A stretch of DNA of 64,000 nt. Source: Muscardinus avellanarius. Taxonomy: Eukaryota > Chordata > Mammalia > Rodentia > Gliridae. Where the stretch lies: the NCBI GenBank assembly GCA_963383645.1, contig OY726559.1, positions 116,425,441-116,489,440 of the forward strand, given 5' to 3'. The notes beneath the pieces were generated by a model. The model saw only the letters and a program-made list of their open reading frames with translations. It was not told the origin of the DNA and did no database searches. The position numbers and the translations under genes are program-made. Positions within the stretch are counted from its first letter, which is position 1. Every line of letters begins with the position of its first letter. Positions 1 through 9,017 of this stretch are shown here, in pieces.

Positions 1-1
1 A

Positions 2-3000
2 TCCGGCAGTAGAGGAAGACAGGGTGCCGGTCGCGAGCAGGCCCGGCACAGCTCTGGGCACTCTGTGTCTGAAGATGAGGGAAATACAAGCTTTCATGGC
101 ACCGCGCGATCCGGCAGTAGAGGAAGACAGGGTGACGGGCATGACCAGTTCCAGGACAGCTCTAGGTACTTTGTGTCCGAAGACGAGGGGGATACAAGCT
201 TTCATGGCACCGCGAGATCTGGCAGTAGAGGAAGACAGGGTGCCGGTCACGAGCAGGACAGGGACAGCTCTGGACACGCAGGGTCTCGTCAGCACCAGGG
301 ATTCTCCCAGGCACATTCTGAATCTTCCCAGGGTCAGTCCCGATCCACCAGCGCAGGCAGGCAAAGACATGGCCAGGATCAATCAGTAGACCGCTCCAGA
401 CACTCAGGCACTGGACACAGAGAGACCTCCTCCAGGTCAGAAAGAAACCGTCATGGCAGCATTACCCATGACAGTGACAGCGAAGGGTTTTCAGAAGACA
501 CAGGCAGACGATCCCCGTCCACCAGCAGACGTCCTAGGTCAGGGACAAGGACCGACAGTGGGTCCATTCACGGCCAGGAAAGTAACGGTCCTAGGCAGGT
601 AGGGTCCCAGCAAGGACACACAGCTGGACACAGGAGGTCCGACGTAGCTCAGGGACACGCAGGCACCAGCACGAGAGAAAGACAGGGGAGCCATGGTGAG
701 CAGGCAACAGACAGTGTCAGGCACTCAGCTGCTAGACAAGGCCAAACCTCCTCTGCCTCCGCTGAGCACAGGGCCCGGGGATCAGGCACCAGGCAGGCAG
801 GAGTCACCGAAGGACAGTCAGAAGACTCAGACACCCAGTCCGTGTCTGGCCATGGCAGGCCTGCAGCAGGACGGGAGCGAGAACGAGAATCTACACGTGG
901 GCGCTCCGGGGAAACATCTGGACACCACGGGGCTCACCTGTACTACACAGACACCCACGACCAGTCTCGGTCCACTACGCGACAGTCCCAGTCCGGTACC
1001 CGAACAACAGGAGGATCGCGCCATGCACAAGTACACGACAGCGCTAGACACACAGGAGATCGGGAGTCTCAGAATTCCACTGGCCGACACACCGAGTCAT
1101 CCCGAGGCCACTCCGGAACCAGCACCAGGCGAACCCAAGGATCTGGCCACAGGCAGGCCCAGGACAGCTCTCAGCAGGCTGTGTCCGAAGACGAGGGGCA
1201 TACAAGCTTTCATGGCACCGCGAGATCCGGCAGTAGAGGAAGACAGGGTGCCGGTCGCGAGCAGGCCCGGCACAGCTCTGGGCACTCTGTGTCTGAAGAT
1301 GAGGGAAATACAAGCTTTCATGGCACCGCGCGATCCGGCAGTAGAGGAAGACAGGGTGACGGGCATGACCAGTTCCAGGACAGCTCTAGGTACTTTGTGT
1401 CCGAAGACGAGGGGGATACAAGCTTTCATGGCACCGCGAGATCTGGCAGTAGAGGAAGACAGGGTGCCGGTCACGAGCAGGACAGGGACAGCTCTGGACA
1501 CGCAGGGTCTCGTCAGCACCAGGGATTCTCCCAGGCACACTCTGAATCTTCCCAGGGTCAGTCCCGATCCACCAGCGCAGGCAGGCAAAGACATGGCCAG
1601 GATCAATCAGTAGACCGCTCCAGACACTCAGGCACTAGACACAGAGAGACCTCCTCCAGGTCAGAAAGAAACCGTCATGGCAGCATTACCCATGACAGTG
1701 ACAGCGAAGGGTTTTCAGAAGACACAGGCAGACGATCCCCGTCCACCAGCAGACGTCCTAGGTCAGGGACAAGGACCGACAGTGGGTCCATTCACGGCCA
1801 GGAAAGAAACGGTCCTAGGCAGGTAGGGTCCCAGCAAGGACACACAGCTGGACACAGGAGGTCCGACGTAGCTCAGGGACACGCAGGCACCAGCACGAGA
1901 GAAAGACAGGGGAGCCATGGTGAGCAGGCAACAGACAGTGTCAGGCACTCAGCTGCTAGACAAGGCCAAACCTCCTCTGCCTCCGCTGAGCACAGGGCCC
2001 GGGGATCAGGCACCAGGCAGGCAGGAGTCACCGAAGGACAGTCAGAAGACTCAGACACCCAGTCCGTGTCTGGCCATGGCAGGCCTGCAGCAGGACGGGA
2101 GCGAGAACGAGAATCTACACGTGGGCGCTCCGGGGAAACATCTGGACACCACGGGGCTCACCTGTACTACACAGACACCCACGACCAGTCTCGGTCCACT
2201 ACGCGACAGTCCCAGTCCGGTACCCGAACAACAGGAGGATCGCGCCATGCACAAGTACACGACAGCGCTAGACACACAGGAGATCGGGAGTCTCAGAATT
2301 CCACTGGCCGACACACCGAGTCATCCCGAGGCCACTCCGGAACCAGCACCAGGCGAACCCAAGGATCTGGCCACAGGCAGGCCCAGGACAGCTCTCGGCA
2401 GGCTGTGTCCGAAGACGAGGGGCATACAAGCTTTCATGGCACCGCGAGATCCGGCAGTAGAGGAAGACAGGGTGCCGGTCGCGAGCAGGCCCGGCACAGC
2501 TCTGGGCACTCTGTGTCTGAAGATGAGGGAAATACAAGCTTTCATGGCACCGCGCGATCCGGCAGTAGAGGAAGACAGGGTGACGGGCATGACCAGTTCC
2601 AGGACAGCTCTAGGTACTTTGTGTCCGAAGACGAGGGGGATACAAGCTTTCATGGCACCGCGAGATCTGGCAGTAGAGGAAGACAGGGTGCCGGTCACGA
2701 GCAGGACAGGGACAGCTCTGGACACGCAGGGTCTCGTCAGCACCAGGGATTCTCCCAGGCACACTCTGAATCTTCCCAGGGTCAGTCCCGATCCACCAGC
2801 GCAGGCAGGCAAAGACATGGCCAGGATCAATCAGTAGACCGCTCCAGACACTCAGGCACTAGACACAGAGAGACCTCCTCCAGGTCAGAAAGAAACCGTC
2901 ATGGCAGCATTACCCATGACAGTGACAGCGAAGGGTTTTCAGAAGACACAGGCAGACGATCCCCGTCCACCAGCAGACGTCCTAGGTCAGGGACAAGGAC

Positions 3001-6000
3001 CGACAGTGGGTCCATTCACGGCCAGGAAAGAAACGGTCCTAGGCAGGTAGGGTCCCAGCAAGGACACACAGCTGGACACAGGAGGTCCGACGTAGCTCAG
3101 GGACACGCAGGCACCAGCACGAGAGAAAGACAGGGGAGCCATGGTGAGCAGGCAACAGACAGTGTCAGGCACTCAGCTGCTAGACAAGGCCAAACCTCCT
3201 CTGCCTCCGCTGAGCACAGGGCCCGGGGATCAGGCACCAGGCAGGCAGGAGTCACCGAAGGACAGTCAGAAGACTCAGACACCCAGTCCGTGTCTGGCCA
3301 TGGCAGGCCTGCAGCAGGACGGGAGCGAGAACGAGAATCTACACGTGGGCGCTCCGGGGAAACATCTGGACACCACGGGGCTCACCTGTACTACACAGAC
3401 ACCCACGACCAGTCTCGGTCCACTACGCGACAGTCCCAGTCCGGTACCCGAACAACAGGAGGATCGCGCCATGCACAAGTACACGACAGCGCTAGACACA
3501 CAGGAGATCGGGAGTCTCAGAATTCCACTGGCCGACACACCGAGTCATCCCGAGGCCACTCCGGAACCAGCACCAGGCGAACCCAAGGATCTGGCCACAG
3601 GCAGGCCCAGGACAGCTCTCGGCAGGCTGTGTCCGAAGACGAGGGGCATACAAGCTTTCATGGCACCGCGAGATCCGGCAGTAGAGGAAGACAGGGTGCC
3701 GGTCGCGAGCAGGCCCGGCACAGCTCTGGGCACTCTGTGTCTGAAGATGAGGGAAATACAAGCTTTCATGGCACCGCGCGATCCGGCAGTAGAGGAAGAC
3801 AGGGTGACGGGCATGACCAGTTCCAGGACAGCTCTAGGTACTTTGTGTCCGAAGACGAGGGGGATACAAGCTTTCATGGCACCGCGAGATCTGGCAGTAG
3901 AGGAAGACAGGGTGCCGGTCACGAGCAGGACAGGGACAGCTCTGGACACGCAGGGTCTCGTCAGCACCAGGGATTCTCCCAGGCACACTCTGAATCTTCC
4001 CAGGGTCAGTCCCGATCCACCAGCGCAGGCAGGCAAAGACATGGCCAGGATCAATCAGTAGACCGCTCCAGACACTCAGGCACTAGACACAGAGAGACCT
4101 CCTCCAGGTCAGAAAGAAACCGTCATGGCAGCATTACCCATGACAGTGACAGCGAAGGGTTTTCAGAAGACACAGGCAGACGATCCCCGTCCACCAGCAG
4201 ACGTCCTAGGTCAGGGACAAGGACCGACAGTGGGTCCATTCACGGCCAGGAAAGAAACGGTCCTAGGCAGGTAGGGTCCCAGCAAGGACACACAGCTGGA
4301 CACAGGAGGTCCGACGTAGCTCAGGGACACGCAGGCACCAGCACGAGAGAAAGACAGGGGAGCCATGGTGAGCAGGCAACAGACAGTGTCAGGCACTCAG
4401 CTGCTAGACAAGGCCAAACCTCCTCTGCCTCCGCTGAGCACAGGGCCCGGGGATCAGGCACCAGGCAGGCAGGAGTCACCGAAGGACAGTCAGAAGACTC
4501 AGACACCCAGTCCGTGTCTGGCCATGGCAGGCCTGCAGCAGGACGGGAGCGAGAACGAGAATCTACACGTGGGCGCTCCGGGGAAACATCTGGACACCAC
4601 GGGGCTCACCTGTACTACACAGACACCCACGACCAGTCTCGGTCCACTACGCGACAGTCCCAGTCCGGTACCCGAACAACAGGAGGATCGCGCCATGCAC
4701 AAGTACACGACAGCGCTAGACACACAGGAGATCGGGAGTCTCAGAACTCCACTGGCCGACACACCGAGTCATCCCGAGGCCACTCCGGAACCAGCACCAG
4801 GCGAACCCAAGGATCTGGCCACAGGCAGGCCCAGGACAGCTCTCGGCAGGCTGTGTCCGAAGACGAGGGGCATACAAGCTTTCATGGCACCGCGAGATCC
4901 GGCAGTAGAGGAAGACAGGGTGCCGGTCGCGAGCAGGCCCGGCACAGCTCTGGGCACTCTGTGTCTGAAGATGAGGGAAATACAAGCTTTCATGGCACCG
5001 CGCGATCCGGCAGTAGAGGAAGACAGGGTGACGGGCATGACCAGTTCCAGGACAGCTCTAGGTACTTTGTGTCCGAAGACGAGGGGGATACAAGCTTTCA
5101 TGGCACCGCGAGATCTGGCAGTAGAGGAAGACAGGGTGCCGGTCACGAGCAGGACAGGGACAGCTCTGGACACGCAGGGTCTCGTCAGCACCAGGGATTC
5201 TCCCAGGCACACTCTGAATCTTCCCAGGGTCAGTCCCGATCCACCAGCGCAGGCAGGCAAAGACATGGCCAGGATCAATCAGTAGACCGCTCCAGACACT
5301 CAGGCACTAGACACAGAGAGACCTCCTCCAGGTCAGAAAGAAACCGTCATGGCAGCATTACCCATGACAGTGACAGCGAAGGGTTTTCAGAAGACACAGG
5401 CAGACGATCCCCGTCCACCAGCAGACGTCCTAGGTCAGGGACAAGGACCGACAGTGGGTCCATTCACGGCCAGGAAAGAAACGGTCCTAGGCAGGTAGGG
5501 TCCCAGCAAGGACACACAGCTGGACACAGGAGGTCCGACGTAGCTCAGGGACACGCAGGCACCAGCACGAGAGAAAGACAGGGGAGCCATGGTGAGCAGG
5601 CAACAGACAGTGTCAGGCACTCAGCTGCTAGACAAGGCCAAACCTCCTCTGCCTCCGCTGAGCACAGGGCCCGGGGATCAGGCACCAGGCAGGCAGGAGT
5701 CACCGAAGGACAGTCAGAAGACTCAGACACCCAGTCCGTGTCTGGCCATGGCAGGCCTGCAGCAGGACGGGAGCGAGAACGAGAATCTACACGTGGGCGC
5801 TCCGGGGAAACATCTGGACACCACGGGGCTCACCTGTACTACACAGACACCCACGACCAGTCTCGGTCCACTACGCGACAGTCCCAGTCCGGTACCCGAA
5901 CAACAGGAGGATCGCGCCATGCACAAGTACACGACAGCGCTAGACACACAGGAGATCGGGAGTCTCAGAATTCCACTGGCCGACACACCGAGTCATCCCG

Positions 6001-8068
6001 AGGCCACTCCGGAACCAGCACCAGGCGAACCCAAGGATCTGGCCACAGGCAGGCCCAGGACAGCTCTCGGCAGGCTGTGTCCGAAGACGAGGGGCATACA
6101 AGCTTTCATGGCACCGCGAGATCCGGCAGTAGAGGAAGACAGGGTGCCGGTCGCGAGCAGGCCCGGCACAGCTCTGGGCACTCTGTGTCTGAAGATGAGG
6201 GAAATACAAGCTTTCATGGCACCGCGCGATCCGGCAGTAGAGGAAGACAGGGTGACGGGCATGACCAGTTCCAGGACAGCTCTAGGTACTTTGTGTCCGA
6301 AGACGAGGGGGATACAAGCTTTCATGGCACCGCGAGATCTGGCAGTAGAGGAAGACAGGGTGCCGGTCACGAGCAGGACAGGGACAGCTCTGGACACGCA
6401 GGGTCTCGTCAGCACCAGGGATTCTCCCAGGCACACTCTGAATCTTCCCAGGGTCAGTCCCGATCCACCAGCGCAGGCAGGCAAAGACATGGCCAGGATC
6501 AATCAGTAGACCGCTCCAGACACTCAGGCACTAGACACAGAGAGACCTCCTCCAGGTCAGAAAGAAACCGTCATGGCAGCATTACCCATGACAGTGACAG
6601 CGAAGGGTTTTCAGAAGACACAGGCAGACGATCCCCGTCCACCAGCAGACGTCCTAGGTCAGGGACAAGGACCGACAGTGGGTCCATTCACGGCCAGGAA
6701 AGAAACGGTCCTAGGCAGGTAGGGTCCCAGCAAGGACACACAGCTGGACACAGGAGGTCCGACGTAGCTCAGGGACACGCAGGCACCAGCACGAGAGAAA
6801 GACAGGGGAGCCATGGTGAGCAGGCAACAGACAGTGTCAGGCACTCAGCTGCTAGACAAGGCCAAACCTCCTCTGCCTCCGCTGAGCACAGGGCCCGGGG
6901 ATCAGGCACCAGGCAGGCAGGAGTCACCGAAGGACAGTCAGAAGACTCAGACACCCAGTCCGTGTCTGGCCATGGCAGGCCTGCAGCAGGACGGGAGCGA
7001 GAACGAGAATCTACACGTGGGCGCTCCGGGGAAACATCTGGACACCACGGGGCTCACCTGTACTACACAGACACCCACGACCAGTCTCGGTCCACTACGC
7101 GACAGTCCCAGTCCGGTACCCGAACAACAGGAGGATCGCGCCATGCACAAGTACACGACAGCGCTAGACACACAGGAGATCGGGAGTCTCAGAATTCCAC
7201 TGGCCGACACACCGAGTCATCCCGAGGCCACTCCGGAACCAGCACCAGGCGAACCCAAGGATCTGGCCACAGGCAGGCCCAGGACAGCTCTCGGCAGGCT
7301 GTGTCTGAAGACGAGGGGGATACAAGCTTTCATGGCACCGCGAGATCTGGTAGTAGAGGAAGACAGGGTGCCGGTCACGAGCAGGACAGGGACAGCTCTG
7401 GACACGCAGGGTCTCGTCAGCACCAGGGATTCTCCCAGGCACACTCTGAATCTTCCCAGGGTCAGTCCCGATCCACCAGCGCAAGCAGGCAAAGACATGG
7501 CCAGGATCAATCAGTAGACCGCTCCAGACACTCAGGCACTGGACACAGAGAGACCTCCTCCAGGTCAGAAAGAAACCGTCATGGCAGCATTACCCATGAC
7601 AGTGACAGCGAAGGGTTTTCAGAAGACACAGGCAGACGATCCCCGTCCACCAGCAGACGTCCTAGGTCAGGGACAAGGACCGACAGTGGGTCCATACACC
7701 CCCAGGAAAGAAAGAGCACAGGCAGGGAAAGACCTACCCATGAACAATTCAGAGACAGCGCTAAACACTCAGGTTCCCATCCGTTAGAGAAGGATCATCG
7801 GGGTCAGTCTCAGTCTTCCAATGGGCAAATAGGATCAAGTCCTTTAGAACGAGAAGGGTTCCAGTCTGTTCAGTCCTCAGACAGTTCCAAACACTCAGTG
7901 ACCCATGACAATAATTACAATTCTGGGGTTAGTAAGTTGCAGTCTTTTATTGGTGAAAGGCAATGGTATGGATCAGGTATAGGTTGGAGACATGGCAGTT
8001 ATGGGAATGCAGATTACGTGTATGGTCATACAGGGTTTGGCGAATCTCTGACTAGAACTAGAATTTAG
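2..8068 (+). CDS. FLG: Profilaggrin, 3' part of last exon (partial, 5' end outside window)
   Basis: An uninterrupted frame runs from the window edge to a TAG at 8066-8068. The protein is extremely rich in Ser, Gly, Arg, His and Gln, with about six repeats of 408 residues followed by a unique tail. Motifs such as DTQSVSGHG, a short linker with LYYTDTHD, and SGIGWRHGSYGNADY in the tail match filaggrin as I know it from human (FLYQVSTHE linker; WRHGSYGSADY tail). Profilaggrin is stored in keratohyalin granules, dephosphorylated and cut at the linkers. The basic, His-rich units aggregate keratin and are then degraded to natural moisturising factor. The S100 EF-hand N-terminus lies upstream of the window. 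Unit length is known to vary among species (about 324 aa in human, 250 in mouse, 406 in rat). Hornerin and FLG2 are less likely because their repeats are Gly/Ser-dominated and lack this linker and tail. Confidence 0.95.
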   Translation, partial: SGSRGRQGAGREQARHSSGHSVSEDEGNTSFHGTARSGSRGRQGDGHDQFQDSSRYFVSEDEGDTSFHGTARSGSRGRQGAGHEQDRDSSGHAGSRQHQGFSQAHSESSQGQSRSTSAGRQRHGQDQSVDRSRHSGTGHRETSSRSERNRHGSITHDSDSEGFSEDTGRRSPSTSRRPRSGTRTDSGSIHGQESNGPRQVGSQQGHTAGHRRSDVAQGHAGTSTRERQGSHGEQATDSVRHSAARQGQTSSASAEHRARGSGTRQAGVTEGQSEDSDTQSVSGHGRPAAGRERERESTRGRSGETSGHHGAHLYYTDTHDQSRSTTRQSQSGTRTTGGSRHAQVHDSARHTGDRESQNSTGRHTESSRGHSGTSTRRTQGSGHRQAQDSSQQAVSEDEGHTSFHGTARSGSRGRQGAGREQARHSSGHSVSEDEGNTSFHGTARSGSRGRQGDGHDQFQDSSRYFVSEDEGDTSFHGTARSGSRGRQGAGHEQDRDSSGHAGSRQHQGFSQAHSESSQGQSRSTSAGRQRHGQDQSVDRSRHSGTRHRETSSRSERNRHGSITHDSDSEGFSEDTGRRSPSTSRRPRSGTRTDSGSIHGQERNGPRQVGSQQGHTAGHRRSDVAQGHAGTSTRERQGSHGEQATDSVRHSAARQGQTSSASAEHRARGSGTRQAGVTEGQSEDSDTQSVSGHGRPAAGRERERESTRGRSGETSGHHGAHLYYTDTHDQSRSTTRQSQSGTRTTGGSRHAQVHDSARHTGDRESQNSTGRHTESSRGHSGTSTRRTQGSGHRQAQDSSRQAVSEDEGHTSFHGTARSGSRGRQGAGREQARHSSGHSVSEDEGNTSFHGTARSGSRGRQGDGHDQFQDSSRYFVSEDEGDTSFHGTARSGSRGRQGAGHEQDRDSSGHAGSRQHQGFSQAHSESSQGQSRSTSAGRQRHGQDQSVDRSRHSGTRHRETSSRSERNRHGSITHDSDSEGFSEDTGRRSPSTSRRPRSGTRTDSGSIHGQERNGPRQVGSQQGHTAGHRRSDVAQGHAGTSTRERQGSHGEQATDSVRHSAARQGQTSSASAEHRARGSGTRQAGVTEGQSEDSDTQSVSGHGRPAAGRERERESTRGRSGETSGHHGAHLYYTDTHDQSRSTTRQSQSGTRTTGGSRHAQVHDSARHTGDRESQNSTGRHTESSRGHSGTSTRRTQGSGHRQAQDSSRQAVSEDEGHTSFHGTARSGSRGRQGAGREQARHSSGHSVSEDEGNTSFHGTARSGSRGRQGDGHDQFQDSSRYFVSEDEGDTSFHGTARSGSRGRQGAGHEQDRDSSGHAGSRQHQGFSQAHSESSQGQSRSTSAGRQRHGQDQSVDRSRHSGTRHRETSSRSERNRHGSITHDSDSEGFSEDTGRRSPSTSRRPRSGTRTDSGSIHGQERNGPRQVGSQQGHTAGHRRSDVAQGHAGTSTRERQGSHGEQATDSVRHSAARQGQTSSASAEHRARGSGTRQAGVTEGQSEDSDTQSVSGHGRPAAGRERERESTRGRSGETSGHHGAHLYYTDTHDQSRSTTRQSQSGTRTTGGSRHAQVHDSARHTGDRESQNSTGRHTESSRGHSGTSTRRTQGSGHRQAQDSSRQAVSEDEGHTSFHGTARSGSRGRQGAGREQARHSSGHSVSEDEGNTSFHGTARSGSRGRQGDGHDQFQDSSRYFVSEDEGDTSFHGTARSGSRGRQGAGHEQDRDSSGHAGSRQHQGFSQAHSESSQGQSRSTSAGRQRHGQDQSVDRSRHSGTRHRETSSRSERNRHGSITHDSDSEGFSEDTGRRSPSTSRRPRSGTRTDSGSIHGQERNGPRQVGSQQGHTAGHRRSDVAQGHAGTSTRERQGSHGEQATDSVRHSAARQGQTSSASAEHRARGSGTRQAGVTEGQSEDSDTQSVSGHGRPAAGRERERESTRGRSGETSGHHGAHLYYTDTHDQSRSTTRQSQSGTRTTGGSRHAQVHDSARHTGDRESQNSTGRHTESSRGHSGTSTRRTQGSGHRQAQDSSRQAVSEDEGHTSFHGTARSGSRGRQGAGREQARHSSGHSVSEDEGNTSFHGTARSGSRGRQGDGHDQFQDSSRYFVSEDEGDTSFHGTARSGSRGRQGAGHEQDRDSSGHAGSRQHQGFSQAHSESSQGQSRSTSAGRQRHGQDQSVDRSRHSGTRHRETSSRSERNRHGSITHDSDSEGFSEDTGRRSPSTSRRPRSGTRTDSGSIHGQERNGPRQVGSQQGHTAGHRRSDVAQGHAGTSTRERQGSHGEQATDSVRHSAARQGQTSSASAEHRARGSGTRQAGVTEGQSEDSDTQSVSGHGRPAAGRERERESTRGRSGETSGHHGAHLYYTDTHDQSRSTTRQSQSGTRTTGGSRHAQVHDSARHTGDRESQNSTGRHTESSRGHSGTSTRRTQGSGHRQAQDSSRQAVSEDEGDTSFHGTARSGSRGRQGAGHEQDRDSSGHAGSRQHQGFSQAHSESSQGQSRSTSASRQRHGQDQSVDRSRHSGTGHRETSSRSERNRHGSITHDSDSEGFSEDTGRRSPSTSRRPRSGTRTDSGSIHPQERKSTGRERPTHEQFRDSAKHSGSHPLEKDHRGQSQSSNGQIGSSPLEREGFQSVQSSDSSKHSVTHDNNYNSGVSKLQSFIGERQWYGSGIGWRHGSYGNADYVYGHTGFGESLTRTRI
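938..961 (+). other. FLG: Filaggrin inter-unit linker (LYYTDTHD)
   Basis: This is the only clearly hydrophobic/aromatic patch of each unit, LYYTDTHD, flanked by GRSGETSGHHGAH and QSRSTT. Its position after DTQSVSGHG and before a Ser/Arg-rich start matches the FLYQVSTHE linker of human profilaggrin, where endoproteolysis separates the units. Further copies begin at 2162, 3386, 4610, 5834 and 7058, giving six linkers in the window. The exact cleavage residues in this species cannot be read from sequence. Confidence 0.75.
1181..1504 (+). repeat. FLG: Nested triplicate 36-aa VSEDEG module inside each filaggrin unit
   Basis: Three consecutive 108-bp modules start at 1181, 1289 and 1397. Each begins VSEDEG(H/N/D)TSFHG and ends near DSS or HSS. 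The same triplet recurs at 2405-2728, 3629-3952, 4853-5176 and 6077-6400; the second and third modules of the first one are at 65-172 and 173-280. The last filaggrin unit has only one module (7301-7408). Subtracting two modules (72 aa) from 408 gives 336 aa, close to the human unit of 324 aa. The longer unit therefore appears to come from an internal triplication that then spread through the array. Confidence 0.9.
7694..8068 (+). other. FLG: Profilaggrin C-terminal unique tail
   Basis: After the last repeat diverges (SIHPQERK in place of SIHGQERN) the protein becomes non-repetitive, with more Lys, Asn and Tyr. It contains a segment around WRHGSYGNADYVYGHTGF (near 7984-8040) that closely matches the human profilaggrin C-terminal domain. 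In the human protein this domain is needed for proper processing. The frame ends 10 codons after that motif with TAG at 8066-8068, earlier than in human. Confidence 0.85.
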
Positions 8069-8251
8069 TCACAGTTTTCGTCTTATGGAAATCAAGAAAA
8101 GATATTAAAATGGAAAAGCCCTTGGATCAGTTTGAAATATATGACGACTAACACAGTAGGTAGTAGTAGATACCCAAGAATTTATAGCTGTTTAAATTAC
8201 ATATCAAAACAGCTAGATTTCAGTCCATCACAAAGATATCATCATTGTGAA
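8069..8251 (+). pseudogene. FLG: In-frame continuation of the filaggrin C-terminus beyond the stop codon
   Basis: The same reading frame stays open after TAG 8066-8068 until TAA at 8360-8362. At 8201-8251 it encodes YISKQLDFSPSQRYHHCE-like residues, resembling ISKQLGFSQSQRYYYYE at the very end of human profilaggrin (recalled, not searched). Spacing from the WRHGSYG motif is within one residue of human. The TAG therefore looks like a derived nonsense change that removes about 60 C-terminal residues, unless it is read through, polymorphic or a sequence error. The 8252-8362 extension beyond the human end is probably untranslated. Confidence 0.7.
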
Positions 8252-8362
8252 TGTGAGAAAGAATTGGGAAAGGAATTAACCCAAATAGTAACATACAAAT
8301 ATTATAACATAACTTTGAATCTACAAACGTTTCATAATCCTTTTGGGGAAGTTAGAAAATAA

Positions 8363-8828
8363 TCTTGTCCTATCACTTTAAGATACACTAAGTAGTTGAT
8401 TACTTTTGTGGTTTTTTTCTTTTCATTCTCTATAGAGCTTTCAACTTCATAGTTAGGAAATGTAAAAGAAATCAATGTCATAGAAAACTGTATTTGGATT
8501 ACTATGAGGATTGGGATTTGATGTACGGGTTTTTGCTTCTGAAAGATTAAATTTTAGACCTACTCCATATTGGTATACTAATTTTAGCTAAAAGTTTCAA
8601 AGAGGCCAAAAATATAAACCTCACTCATCTGAAGACCAATGCTGGTATATTACAATTAGGGTTTGGCATATCTGCCCCTATCATACTCCTATTGGAACTC
8701 AGTTTTCTTTCAATTCAATAAATCCTTTCATTCCATAAAATCACATTAGAGATATAGAATTATAAAAAGTAAACTGTATAAAAATTGAGAATAAACAATT
8801 GGTCATATAACTTAATTTGTCTCTTTCC
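8363..8828 (+). other. FLG: FLG 3' UTR and candidate poly(A) signals
   Basis: This is AT-rich, non-repetitive sequence directly after the coding frame. AATAAA hexamers lie at 8717-8722 and 8790-8795, either of which could end the transcript. A SINE begins immediately afterwards. The actual cleavage site is not determinable here. Confidence 0.55.
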
Positions 8829-9017
8829 TTTTTTTTAGGCAGGGGACTGTTGATTAAACCCAGGCACATTTTACATTTGAGCTACATCTCTAGCCCTTTT
8901 TGTTTTTCACTTTGAAACAGGATCTCACTAAGTTGCTGAGACTAGTTTAAAACCTGTGAAACTGCTGTCTCAGCCTCCCAAGTGCTGGGATTACAGGCAT
9001 TTGCCACCATGCCTGGC
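8829..9017 (-). mobile_element. B1-dID-type SINE, antisense
   Basis: A T-run (A-tail) at 8829, the ID-like part (gagctacatctctagccc), then the B1 part reading cctcccaagtgctggga and ending ccatgcctggc. Short tttgtctct-like target duplications flank it. It is an older, diverged copy. Confidence 0.85.

Larger units (their letters stand above)
1..7693 (+). repeat. FLG: Filaggrin tandem repeat array, 1224-bp period
   Basis: The sequence repeats with an exact 1224-bp (408-codon) period. Position 1 corresponds to 1225, 2449, 3673, 4897 and 6121. The last unit, starting in register at 6121, is 216 bp shorter around 7301-7408 and diverges into the unique tail near 7694. The period is a multiple of three, so the frame is kept throughout. 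Copies in the window are nearly identical. Unit 1 differs from the others at a few sites (for example near 314, 411, 582 and 1171), whereas units 2-6 show almost no differences; one C for T near 4746 is visible. This homogeneity is typical of unequal crossing-over and gene conversion in filaggrin arrays. Confidence 0.95.

Noticed and set aside
1097..1606. Antisense ORF of 169 codons, repeated across the FLG array
   Set aside because: Shadow of the filaggrin frame; Cys/Leu/Pro-rich product without any known domain, repeated only with the array.
693..1613. Long ORF of 306 codons in another frame of the FLG exon, repeated every 1224 bp
   Set aside because: It recurs only because the repeat does, has no start context or domain, and its frame is open because FLG codon composition is biased. 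The filaggrin frame explains the sequence.
1..7693. CRISPR-like or satellite array
   Set aside because: Long coding units with conserved frame, no short spacers; this is the filaggrin exon of a mammal.
8132..8362. Separate small gene just after FLG
   Set aside because: It is in the same frame as FLG, begins with a TTG rather than ATG, and resembles the human filaggrin C-terminus, so it is the continuation of FLG beyond a stop.
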